Below, one piece after another: positions 56,664 through 64,000 of a stretch of DNA of 64,000 nt (position 1 is its first letter; every line of letters begins with the position of its first letter). This DNA is from Haladaptatus caseinilyticus (GTDB taxonomy: Archaea; Halobacteriota; Halobacteria; Halobacteriales; Haladaptataceae), in assembly GCF_026248685.1 (NCBI RefSeq), contig NZ_CP111037.1:1-64000 (forward strand), read 5' to 3'. Under the pieces are notes generated by a model. It was given only the letters and a program-made list of their open reading frames with translations, was not told the DNA's origin and searched no databases. Position numbers and translations under genes: made by a program.

Positions 56664-57869
56664 TTATTCTGGTTGTTCGTCACCCGGTGCGATCGTTTTC
56701 TTTTTCTTGACGACCTCGGCCCAGTCGGGGTACTCCGTCCGTTCTTCACCCTCGTAGTCCGGCTTCCCGGACATGGCTTTGATGCTTCGCGCATCGTCCA
56801 GATCCCAGACGGCCCCATCCTCGTGGAACAGCCCGTTGAGTACGCCGTGTTTGCGGAGGTAGAGCGAAAACGCCGGTTTGATCATCAGCGACCAGAAGAA
56901 GTTCCCGATGCCCGATCGTTGAATCGTCGGCGCGAGCGATGCGTAGTCAGGAACTGCGGCTTCGCCGGACACCTCGGCGAAGAACGAATCGCCGGGCCGG
57001 ATTCGCTGCCATTCCGAGAGCCATACTGGTGCACCGATCTTGTCTTGGATGTGGTTTGCCTGTCGAAGCACGCGCTCGTAGAGCTCGGGCGAACGCGCGA
57101 AGTTGTAGTGGAACTGAAGAATATCCATTCCCCAGTCGAGATAGTCGGTGTTGTTCGCCAGACTGGTTGACCCTACGGTCAGCGGCAGTTCGCCCTGATA
57201 CAGCGTGAGCGTCTTCGACATTTCACGGAAGAAGCGGACATCCTTCTGGTTCCACCCGGGTTCGTTGGTCAGCTCGATGGCCAACAGTCGCTCGTCGTTG
57301 CGATAGCGCTCCATGAACCAGACGATGAAATCGCGCGGGTTGTCCCACAGGGCTTTCTCCGCCATCGTCCTCGTCGAGGGTGAGAACGCCTGGACTGCGG
57401 TTCGCGGGTCCTCGTTGATGAGGTTTTCGTAGGTTGGTTCTCGCCCGACGCTGTCGAACAGGCCGAGGAGGACGCGCATCCCGTAACTGTCGGCGGTGTC
57501 CAGAAAGTGTTCCAGTGCTTCCCGGTGTCGTACCGGATTTTCGAGCCAGTATTCGTAACTCATCCACGTCCGGATGGCGTTCAGATTGACACTGTCGGCA
57601 TATCCCAAGTCACGTTCGATAACTGCCGGGTCGTAGTCCCGCCACATCTGGTATCGGTTGAACGCTCGTGCCGGGATGTATATCGCGCCACGAACGTCCA
57701 CCGGAGCGTCGGTATCCGGCGGGAGATTGACCGCAGTTCGGCGCTTTTTTCCGTGTCGATCCGGACTGGAGGTTCCGAACGTCGATGTGCTTCCCGCGAT
57801 AGTGGGAAATCCGCCAGCACTCGCACCGATTCCTGCGAGAAACTGACGGCGACCAACTCGTCTGCTCAT
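56664..57869 (-). CDS. Tat-exported GH5-like glycoside hydrolase (mannanase/cellulase type)
   Basis: 401 residues. The Tat signal is SRRVGRRQFLAGIGASAGG, so the protein is exported folded. The TIM barrel runs from about 60 to 330. The acid/base Glu203 is in IELTNEPGW and the nucleophile candidate Glu286 in PVWLSEWQ, the spacing of clan GH-A. Arg in NAIRTWMSYEYW is the conserved substrate-side residue. The substrate is likely a beta-mannan or beta-glucan, but this is not certain. It converges with the beta-helix gene, 10 bp apart. Confidence 0.82.
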   Translation of the reverse strand: MSRRVGRRQFLAGIGASAGGFPTIAGSTSTFGTSSPDRHGKKRRTAVNLPPDTDAPVDVRGAIYIPARAFNRYQMWRDYDPAVIERDLGYADSVNLNAIRTWMSYEYWLENPVRHREALEHFLDTADSYGMRVLLGLFDSVGREPTYENLINEDPRTAVQAFSPSTRTMAEKALWDNPRDFIVWFMERYRNDERLLAIELTNEPGWNQKDVRFFREMSKTLTLYQGELPLTVGSTSLANNTDYLDWGMDILQFHYNFARSPELYERVLRQANHIQDKIGAPVWLSEWQRIRPGDSFFAEVSGEAAVPDYASLAPTIQRSGIGNFFWSLMIKPAFSLYLRKHGVLNGLFHEDGAVWDLDDARSIKAMSGKPDYEGEERTEYPDWAEVVKKKKTIAPGDEQPE

Positions 57870-58344
57870 ACCCTTTCTTCGAACCGAGGGGTCAACAAAC
57901 TATTCCTCTCCGGAGGCTTCGTCCAACGGTTTGTGTGGGGCGAAGGGGCACGATTCGGCCATCGATTCGACCCGCTCGTTTCGGTGATGTCCACCACTGT
58001 GGATTTCCCGGCCGTTTTCACAATGCTGGTGATAGGTTAGCAAGGTCGTAACCATTCATTTCGTTCACTGTCGGTTCGGAGTTTGACCCGTCGGTTTCCT
58101 CCGTTCCGAGCGCCAACGTTGGGGACGCCGACCTACTTAGCCGATATCTAATCCGGTTTCGACCGTTCGGAAACGAGAACGGTCGGTGGTCATCATAAGC
58201 CCTGGGCGTCCATACATCAGTGCGTCACACGAACGCTACTGTGCGATCACCCCGAGTCAGAAACGCCTGTCATCTCGGCCGATATTTTCGTCGGCCGTCT
58301 CCGACCAGTTCGAGAATTTCCCACGACACACTCAGCCTTCCACC
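57870..58344. other. Intergenic, no gene recognised
   Basis: About 475 bp between the GH5-like gene start and the small hydrophobic frame. It should hold the hydrolase promoter. No repeat, RNA or coding signal was seen. Confidence 0.4.
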
Positions 58345-58509
58345 ATGACGAACACGACACATCTGCTCAAGGAACTGCTCACGGTCATCACGATGCTCAC
58401 GACGTTCGTGAGTACGATTACGGAAATGGCACACATCACGAACACGCGACTCGTCATCGTCGTTTTACTGGCCTGTCTCCTCGGATTGACCCTGTACGTG
58501 CGCGACTGA
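58345..58509 (+). CDS. Small membrane protein, 54 residues
   Basis: ATG 58345 starts MTNTTHLLKELLTVITMLTT, an amphipathic region with regularly spaced Thr. A clear membrane helix follows (RLVIVVLLACLLGLTLYV) and the protein ends RD. No family was recognised. It precedes the antiporter by 95 bp on the same strand. Confidence 0.5.
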   Translation: MTNTTHLLKELLTVITMLTTFVSTITEMAHITNTRLVIVVLLACLLGLTLYVRD

Positions 58510-58604
58510 GTCACGACGCGGTTCGATTTGCAATTCGTCGGGAAGGGATGCCGTTCCGGGCAAGGGTATTTTAACTCCGTAGTTGAACGGGGACTGGGGA
58601 GAAC

Positions 58605-60920
58605 GTGTCAGTGTATCCTACCGATACGGGTAGCGTCGTCCCGCCGCTTTCCGGTGAGCAGTTGCTCTTTCTGTTCGGACAGCTATTCGTTCTCCTGTTT
58701 ACCGCCCGCGTTCTCGGCGAGACCGTGAGATATTTCGACTATCCGTCGGTGCTGGGCGAACTCCTCGCTGGTATCGTCCTCGGGCCGTCGATACTGGGAA
58801 CGCTCGCGCCGGGGCTTTTCATCTCACTCTTTCCGCCGCATCCGTCTCAGTATCATCTGCTCGAAGCCGTTTCGTGGCTCGGTTTGCTTATGCTGCTTGT
58901 CATCACCGGCTTCGAGACCGACCTTGACCTCATCGCCAGTCGTATCGGTCGTGCGACCTCGATTGCCAGCACGAGCATCGTCGTCCCATTCGTTCTCGGG
59001 TTCGGTGTCGCGTGGGTGCTTCCATCCACGTTTCTTGCGGCGGAAGGTGACCGATTCGTGTTCAGCCTCTTCATCGCCACCGCACTCAGCATCTCGGCGA
59101 TTCCGGTCATCGCGAAAATCCTTCTCGACCTCGGCATCATCGAACGGGAAATCAGCCAACTGATCATCACGTCGGGGATGATAGACGACACTGTCGGGTG
59201 GATCCTCCTCGCCGTTGTCGCCGGGCTCGCGCGCGGCCAGGGGGAAACCGTAATAACGGCCGCGGGGACGAGTATCTTCTTCCTCGCCGTTTTCCTCCTG
59301 CTGGCGTTCACCATCGGTCTCCGATCCGTCGAACGTCTCATTCGGTGGGTCGATAGCACGTTCAATAGCGACCTCGCGCTCGTCACGACGGTCATGATTT
59401 TGGCGCTCGGCGTGGGGACGCTCACGCACGCACTCGGACTGGAAGCGGTACTCGGCGCGTTCGTCGTCGGCGTTCTCGTCGGTCGGGTCAAACGCTTCGA
59501 CCAGGAAGTGCGCCACGTATTCGAGGTCGTCACGCTCGGAATCTTCGCGCCGATATTTTTCGCCATGGCAGGGCTTCGCGTCGATCTGACGGCGCTAGCC
59601 GATCCCTCGGTGTTACTCGTCGGAAGCCTGGTGTTGGGGATCGCCACCATCGGCAAGTTCAGCGGCGCGTTCATCGGCGCGCGCCGCGTCGGACTGTCGA
59701 ACTGGGAGGGGATCGCCATCGGTGCGGGATTGAACGCCCGGGGCGCGCTGGAGATAATCGTCGCGACGGTGGGTCTCAGCCTCGGTGTACTGAACGGGAC
59801 GATGTACACGATAATCGTCGTCATCGCAATCGTCACGTCGTTGTCGGCACCGCCGATGCTCCGTTTCGCTCTCGATCACGTCGAACTCTCCGAGGAGGAA
59901 ACGAGACGATTGCGGCACCGAGAGCGGGAGGAACGGAGTTTCCTCGGGACGCTACAGCGCGTCCTCCTTCCGACGCGCTGTAGCGTCCACGCGCAACTCG
60001 CGGCGCAGCTGCTCGGTCATCTCGGTCGAAATCGGGACCTCGAAGTAACGAGCATGTACGTCGTCAGGAGCGAACCCAAACAGACGTCCTTCTACGAACG
60101 AATACGCGCGTTGTTTTCGACGTACGGCTTCGATACGCCCCGAACTCGAAGTAACGGCGGTGACACCCCATCCGCCGATGTGGGGGAGGACACCGTCGCG
60201 GAGAGCTGTCTCGACCTCACGACTCGACAGCTGTCGCTTCCGGAATCGGCGACCAGTACCCAGATCCGCCGCACGCGAGGGCCGGTAAGTGAAGCCGTCG
60301 TCGGGGAACTTCACCGCGGGTACGACCTCCTCGCGTTGGGAATGGGAACCGGAGGTGAAGCGAGGGGCGGACGTGACGGGAGCGGACGACCACTGTTCGA
60401 ACTGGGTATCGAGGACGTGCTTCGAGCCACGCCGACCCCGATCATGGCCGTGAATGCGAACATCCAGAACGAGCGCCGGCCGCTCGATCCGGTTCCGATC
60501 CGACGAATCCTCGTTCCGACGGTCGGAACCGAGTACAGTCGTCACGCGGCCGAAATCGCCTTCGAAATCGCACTCGACTGCAACGCGCTCGTAGAAATCG
60601 TTCACGTCGTCGACCTTCGGCGGCTCCGTGAACTGTTCGTCGGCGAAGCGGACGTGTCCGATGCGGTCGATATCGGCGCGGAAATCGTCGACAGGGAGGC
60701 GACACTCGGCCAACAGCTCGGCGCGGAGGTGTTGACCGACGTCCTCGTGAGCGAGCAACCGGAGCGCACAATAATCGAACGAGCGGCGGCGAACGAGGCC
60801 GACCTCATCGTGCTCGGGAGTGAACTCCGGTCCCTCTCACGGCGCGCGTTCTTCGGCTATCCGGTCGAGTACGTGCTGAAAAACGCACCGTGTTCAGTCG
60901 CGGTCGTCAGTTCTCGATAG
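58605..60920 (+). CDS. CPA2 cation/proton antiporter with two universal-stress (UspA-like) regions
   Basis: 771 residues from GTG 58605, which has GGGGAG upstream. Residues 1-420 form a 12-13 helix antiporter domain with YPSVLGELLAGIVLGPSILG and the ion-site TSGMIDDTVGWILLAVVAG. A conserved later stretch is GLNARGALEIIVATVGLS. After about 430 the soluble part contains two UspA-like regions: a diverged one at about 450-615 and a better one from RRILVPTVGTEYSRHAAEIA to ADLIVLGSELRSLSRRAFFG (about 635-770), which keeps the nucleotide-binding G-S motif. It probably exchanges Na+ or K+ for H+ under USP control. Confidence 0.9.
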   Translation: MSVYPTDTGSVVPPLSGEQLLFLFGQLFVLLFTARVLGETVRYFDYPSVLGELLAGIVLGPSILGTLAPGLFISLFPPHPSQYHLLEAVSWLGLLMLLVITGFETDLDLIASRIGRATSIASTSIVVPFVLGFGVAWVLPSTFLAAEGDRFVFSLFIATALSISAIPVIAKILLDLGIIEREISQLIITSGMIDDTVGWILLAVVAGLARGQGETVITAAGTSIFFLAVFLLLAFTIGLRSVERLIRWVDSTFNSDLALVTTVMILALGVGTLTHALGLEAVLGAFVVGVLVGRVKRFDQEVRHVFEVVTLGIFAPIFFAMAGLRVDLTALADPSVLLVGSLVLGIATIGKFSGAFIGARRVGLSNWEGIAIGAGLNARGALEIIVATVGLSLGVLNGTMYTIIVVIAIVTSLSAPPMLRFALDHVELSEEETRRLRHREREERSFLGTLQRVLLPTRCSVHAQLAAQLLGHLGRNRDLEVTSMYVVRSEPKQTSFYERIRALFSTYGFDTPRTRSNGGDTPSADVGEDTVAESCLDLTTRQLSLPESATSTQIRRTRGPVSEAVVGELHRGYDLLALGMGTGGEARGGRDGSGRPLFELGIEDVLRATPTPIMAVNANIQNERRPLDPVPIRRILVPTVGTEYSRHAAEIAFEIALDCNALVEIVHVVDLRRLRELFVGEADVSDAVDIGAEIVDREATLGQQLGAEVLTDVLVSEQPERTIIERAAANEADLIVLGSELRSLSRRAFFGYPVEYVLKNAPCSVAVVSSR

Positions 60921-61053
60921 CCAGCCCACACCCGTGCGCTTTCGGTCAGAACTGATGAGGTTGAGATAGCTATGGCGGAGGAAGTATCCCTCGAAAAGGT
61001 TCATACTCGAAGGGTGATTCCAATCTAGTACGGAATGAATGGGGGATGTTAGC

Positions 61054-61818
61054 ATGGGCTCTCAGAACGACACGGACAAGGAGCTACGGACGGACGGTTC
61101 GCTCATCGTTCCTCCGGACGATGAGACGCCGACGTGGCTCGAACGAAAACAACGGACACAGGGGCTCGCTCGACTGACGTACGAGTACTTCGAACGCGCT
61201 CGCTACGAAGACGAACAGCTTCGACAGGAATCCAGCTACATCGAGCGTGACGTACTGGCGTTCCCGATGTGGCCACACGAGATGATTCGCAATCTCTCGA
61301 TCGTGAGCTTCTTCGTCGGAATGATACTGCTCCTCTCGGCGACGCTTCCGCCCCACCTCGGCGAACCGGCGGACCCGAGTTCGACGCCGCTGATAATCCT
61401 GCCCGACTGGTATCTGTACTGGTCGTTCGGGCTGCTGAAACTCGGCCCGCTGAACCCTGAACTCGCCATCCTCGGCGACGACAAACTCATGGCCGACCGA
61501 ACGTTCGGCGTCATCGCGAACATCGTCGTGGTCGGCGTCATCGCGCTGGTTCCGTTCTTGAACAAGGGGAGCGCCCGGCGACCGGTCGAAGAGCCGTTTT
61601 GGGCCGCAGTCGGCGTGTTCGGCGTCATCTTCGCCATCATGATCAGCGCCTACTCGGTGCAGAATCTCGTCCCCATCGACTCGCACCTGCTCTTCGACCT
61701 CACGATGTTGCTTCCGTTCATCGGTGGGATCATCACCTACGCGGTGCTCAAGGCGATGCGGGAAGGATATATGTTCGAACTCAACCGGCGCTACTATAGA
61801 CTGCGCCCGCCGCGATAA
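61054..61818 (+). CDS. Cytochrome b C-terminal domain protein (PetD/subunit IV-like), orphan
   Basis: 254 residues from ATG 61054; ATG 61039 is also in frame. A soluble N-terminus of about 70 residues precedes FPMWPHEMIRNLSIVSFFVG, the start of the cytochrome b C-terminal half. PLIILPDWYLYWSFGLLKL contains the quinol-site motif PDWY (PEWY in mitochondria). Helices follow near 75-95, 150-172, 185-210 and 220-240. No N-terminal cytochrome b, Rieske or cytochrome c gene adjoins it. It is either an accessory subunit of a bc complex encoded elsewhere or a stranded paralogue. Confidence 0.78.
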   Translation: MGSQNDTDKELRTDGSLIVPPDDETPTWLERKQRTQGLARLTYEYFERARYEDEQLRQESSYIERDVLAFPMWPHEMIRNLSIVSFFVGMILLLSATLPPHLGEPADPSSTPLIILPDWYLYWSFGLLKLGPLNPELAILGDDKLMADRTFGVIANIVVVGVIALVPFLNKGSARRPVEEPFWAAVGVFGVIFAIMISAYSVQNLVPIDSHLLFDLTMLLPFIGGIITYAVLKAMREGYMFELNRRYYRLRPPR

Positions 61819-61830
61819 ACGGATTCGAAC

Positions 61831-62592
61831 TCAGGCACGGTCGTGGTCTCCCAACTGTCCCGGAATCTCATCTGCAACCTCGGCCGCTCGAAGCGCGTCC
61901 CAGAGCGTCGCCTGATTACTCGTCACGACCGGAATCCCGAGGTCGCTTTCCAGCGGTTCTATCGCCGGAAACGTCCGGTAGTTCGTACAGGAGACGAAGA
62001 CGGCGTCCACGGATTCGGCGACTGATTCGGAATCAGTCGCCGAATCCGAATCAACGTCCAGTGCCGAAACGACCGCTCGAACCTGTCGATAGGCGTCCTC
62101 CGGCCTTAGCGACCCGATTCCCGTGTTTGCTTCGATCCCTCGACCGTCCAATTCGACCACATCGAAGCCGGTCTCGTCCAGATACGACTCCTCCCGGTCG
62201 TTCAGTTCGTCGGTGTAGGGGGTGACGACCACAATTCGCTCGGCACCGAGTGCCCGCAACGCGCGCTTGACCGACAGTGCGGTAGCCACGGCGGGAACAC
62301 CCGCTGTTTCCGACAGCGACGCTTCGAGGTCGCTGTCGAAGCCCTTCCCGTGTAGGAGGCTTCCGGTCGTACAGGCGTAGGCGACGACATCGACGTTTGC
62401 GTGGGACAGTCGGTCTGCACAGGAAACGGCGTCGTCCGCCATCGAATCCAGTTCTTCGACGGTAACCGATTCGAGCGGCATCCGTGCCGCGTGCAGACTC
62501 GCCCCGTCGGATATCGTCTGCTCGAACTCGCCTTCGACCGTCGTGTTCGAGGACGGAACGATAACGCCGAGACGAGCGCGCCAACCGAACAT
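61831..62592 (-). CDS. Asp/Glu racemase superfamily (maleate isomerase/AMDase-like)
   Basis: About 253 residues from ATG 62592 (MFGWRARLGVIVPSSNTTVE). This start is the family signature with the substrate-binding Asn. The catalytic cysteine pair is in AYACTTGSLLHG near residue 71 and FVSCTNYRTFP near 205. Members include maleate cis-trans isomerase, arylmalonate decarboxylase and Asp/Glu racemase; N-terminal VPSSNTT favours the maleate-isomerase group. It lies 28 bp downstream of hydantoinase B, so the pair may be one operon acting on ring-opened amides or imides. Confidence 0.85.
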   Translation of the reverse strand: MFGWRARLGVIVPSSNTTVEGEFEQTISDGASLHAARMPLESVTVEELDSMADDAVSCADRLSHANVDVVAYACTTGSLLHGKGFDSDLEASLSETAGVPAVATALSVKRALRALGAERIVVVTPYTDELNDREESYLDETGFDVVELDGRGIEANTGIGSLRPEDAYRQVRAVVSALDVDSDSATDSESVAESVDAVFVSCTNYRTFPAIEPLESDLGIPVVTSNQATLWDALRAAEVADEIPGQLGDHDRA

Positions 62593-62620
62593 CAGCGACA
62601 CTCCGTTTTCGAATCCTTCC

Positions 62621-64000
62621 TCATTCGTCCCACTCCATCTTCCCGTCGGCGCGGTCACGTTCGATCTCCTCGGGGTCACGTTCGTCCGCGAGTCCGTGGC
62701 CGCCACCACCAGGTGTGGCGACCGTAATCGTCGTTCCGGCGGGCACGTCGCGCGTCGTCTTCGCCGGAACGACCGTCCCCGCGATTCGGTTCTCGCCCGG
62801 TTCGCCGTCGTCGCCCCCCGCGATTCCTCGCGGCGCGACACGGCGTCGCTCCGTCAGCAGCGACACCGTTGCGTCCGCTTCGACAGTAACCGAGCGAACG
62901 ACGCCGAGACCACCCCGATGCTTGCCGCGTCCGCCGCTGTCTTCGCGGAGTCCGTACTCCTCCACGAACAGCGGGTACTCGGCTTCGAGGGCCTCGACCG
63001 GCGTGTTCAACGTGTTCGTCATCCCGACTTGTACGCCGTCCATTCCGTCCTTCGTCGGTCGTCCGCCGAACCCGCCCGCGATGGTCTCGTAGTAGGTAAA
63101 GCCGTCCTCGCCACCGTCTCGGCTCCCGATGGTGAGGTTGTTCATCGTCCCCTGTCCCTGTGCCGGGACCCGGTCCGGGGCGGCCTCCGCGAACGCGGTG
63201 AACACTACGTCCGTCACCCGTTGGCTGGTTTCGACGTTCCCCCCGACGACCGCTGCAGGAGGTCGCGGGTTCAACAGCGATCCATCCGGAACCGACACGG
63301 AAATCGGGTCGTAACAGCCTTGATTCGGTGGAATTTCGGGGTCTGTCACACACCGAATGACGAAGTAGACTGCGCTTTTCGCGACCGCGAGCGGCGCGTT
63401 CACGTTTCCGGCCACTTGTTCTGCGGTCCCGGCGAAATCGACCTCGATTCGCTCGCCATCGACCGTCACCGTCACCTCGATGGGTATCTCGTCATCGACG
63501 ACCCCGTCGCCTTCCATCACGTCTCGTGCGGTGTAGGTTCCATCCGGAAGGTCGGCCAGTTCGGCGCTGATGCGGTCGTGTGAATACTCCATCACGGCGT
63601 CGAAAGCGGCGACGACGCGTTCGTGTCCGTGTTCGCTCACGAGGTCGCCGAGTCGGTTCTCCGCCCGTTCGTTGGCCGCGATTTGTGCACGGATGTCCGC
63701 CCTGCGCTCGCCGGGGTTCCGGACGTTCGCGAGCAGGAGGTTCATCACGTCGTCGTTTACCTCCCCGCCGTTCACGAGTCTGACCGGCGGCAGTCGGATT
63801 CCCTCCTGATATATCTCACGCGCCCCGGCGGGCATGCTTCCGGGGGTCATCCCGCCGACGTCGGCGTGGTGTGCCCGGGAGACGGCGTAGCCAAGGATTT
63901 CATCGTCGATGGTGATGGGGGAAACCATCGTTACGTCGGGGAGGTGCGTGCCACCCTCGAACGGGTCGTTCAGCACGAACACGTCGCCCGGTTGAGGGTC
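62621..64000 (-). CDS. Hydantoinase B/5-oxoprolinase subunit, partial (5' end off the window)
   Basis: The gene ends at 62621 and is open to the right edge, so about 460 C-terminal residues are seen. At the edge it reads DPQPGDVFVLNDPFEGGTHL, the conserved HyuB region near residue 80-100 of full proteins. Family stretches follow: SRAHHADVGGMTPGS, EGIRLPPVRL, and C-terminal GGRGKHRGGLGVVRSV. It forms the B subunit of an ATP-dependent hydantoinase or 5-oxoprolinase; the A subunit should lie to the right. The downstream racemase-family gene fits such a catabolic operon. Confidence 0.92.
   Translation of the reverse strand, partial: DPQPGDVFVLNDPFEGGTHLPDVTMVSPITIDDEILGYAVSRAHHADVGGMTPGSMPAGAREIYQEGIRLPPVRLVNGGEVNDDVMNLLLANVRNPGERRADIRAQIAANERAENRLGDLVSEHGHERVVAAFDAVMEYSHDRISAELADLPDGTYTARDVMEGDGVVDDEIPIEVTVTVDGERIEVDFAGTAEQVAGNVNAPLAVAKSAVYFVIRCVTDPEIPPNQGCYDPISVSVPDGSLLNPRPPAAVVGGNVETSQRVTDVVFTAFAEAAPDRVPAQGQGTMNNLTIGSRDGGEDGFTYYETIAGGFGGRPTKDGMDGVQVGMTNTLNTPVEALEAEYPLFVEEYGLREDSGGRGKHRGGLGVVRSVTVEADATVSLLTERRRVAPRGIAGGDDGEPGENRIAGTVVPAKTTRDVPAGTTITVATPGGGGHGLADERDPEEIERDRADGKMEWDE

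Overview
The window comes from a halophilic archaeon (class Halobacteria). The rRNA operon has archaeal 16S, 23S and 5S sequences, the proteins are strongly acidic, and there are archaeal hallmarks: Orc1/Cdc6, EF-1A, TrmB, many one-domain HTH regulators and zinc-ribbon miniproteins, and TTTAWA-type promoters. The genus is not settled from reading alone; the 16S at 50231-51702 would settle it.

Layout. 1-1.5 kb: a ParA-type ATPase and a small acidic partner, flanked on both sides by the same palindromic motif (candidate centromere or operator). 1.7-7.4 kb: methyltransferase, a decayed arsenite-methyltransferase tail, a zinc deacylase, a cysteine-type formate-dehydrogenase-like molybdoenzyme and an HtrA-like protease. 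7.4-10.9 kb: a replication origin, with Orc1/Cdc6, at least eleven copies of an ORB-like repeat (consensus CAGCGGAAATNNTGGGGT) and an AT-rich candidate unwinding element between inverted ORBs. 10.9-21.5 kb: small conserved genes, then a maltodextrin/glycogen cluster (TrmB regulator, GH13 amylase, GH15 glucoamylase, MalK-like ATPase, MalF/MalG-like permeases). Here the 5' ends of malK and malF are fused head to head at about 19.75 kb, which implies loss of both starts and probably of the binding-protein gene. 21.5-31.6 kb: HTH-membrane protein, UDG, a stand-alone EF-1A, alcohol dehydrogenase, zinc miniproteins, a GCS2-type glutamate-cysteine ligase-like enzyme and an SLC13 permease.

31.7-37.5 kb: an orphan Eco57I-type DNA methyltransferase, an HTH/3-TM membrane-protein pair and a CopA copper ATPase. 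38-42.4 kb: thioesterase and class I ribonucleotide reductase nrdA-nrdB; NrdB has Phe in place of the radical Tyr (class Ic pattern). 42.6-49.3 kb: a Rieske protein with a long helical extension, a copper-type Lrp-TRASH regulator and a CopZ-like chaperone, hemE facing hemG-hemH (late haem synthesis) and an HxlR regulator.

49.6-55.4 kb: a complete 16S-23S-5S operon with tandem promoters, long processing stems around 16S and 23S, a spacer promoter and a truncated tRNA-like element where tRNA-Ala usually sits. 55.4-64 kb: a beta-helix secreted protein, a Tat-exported GH5-like hydrolase, a CPA2 antiporter with universal-stress domains, an orphan cytochrome b C-terminal (PetD-like) protein, an Asp/Glu-racemase-family enzyme and a hydantoinase B gene that runs off the right edge.
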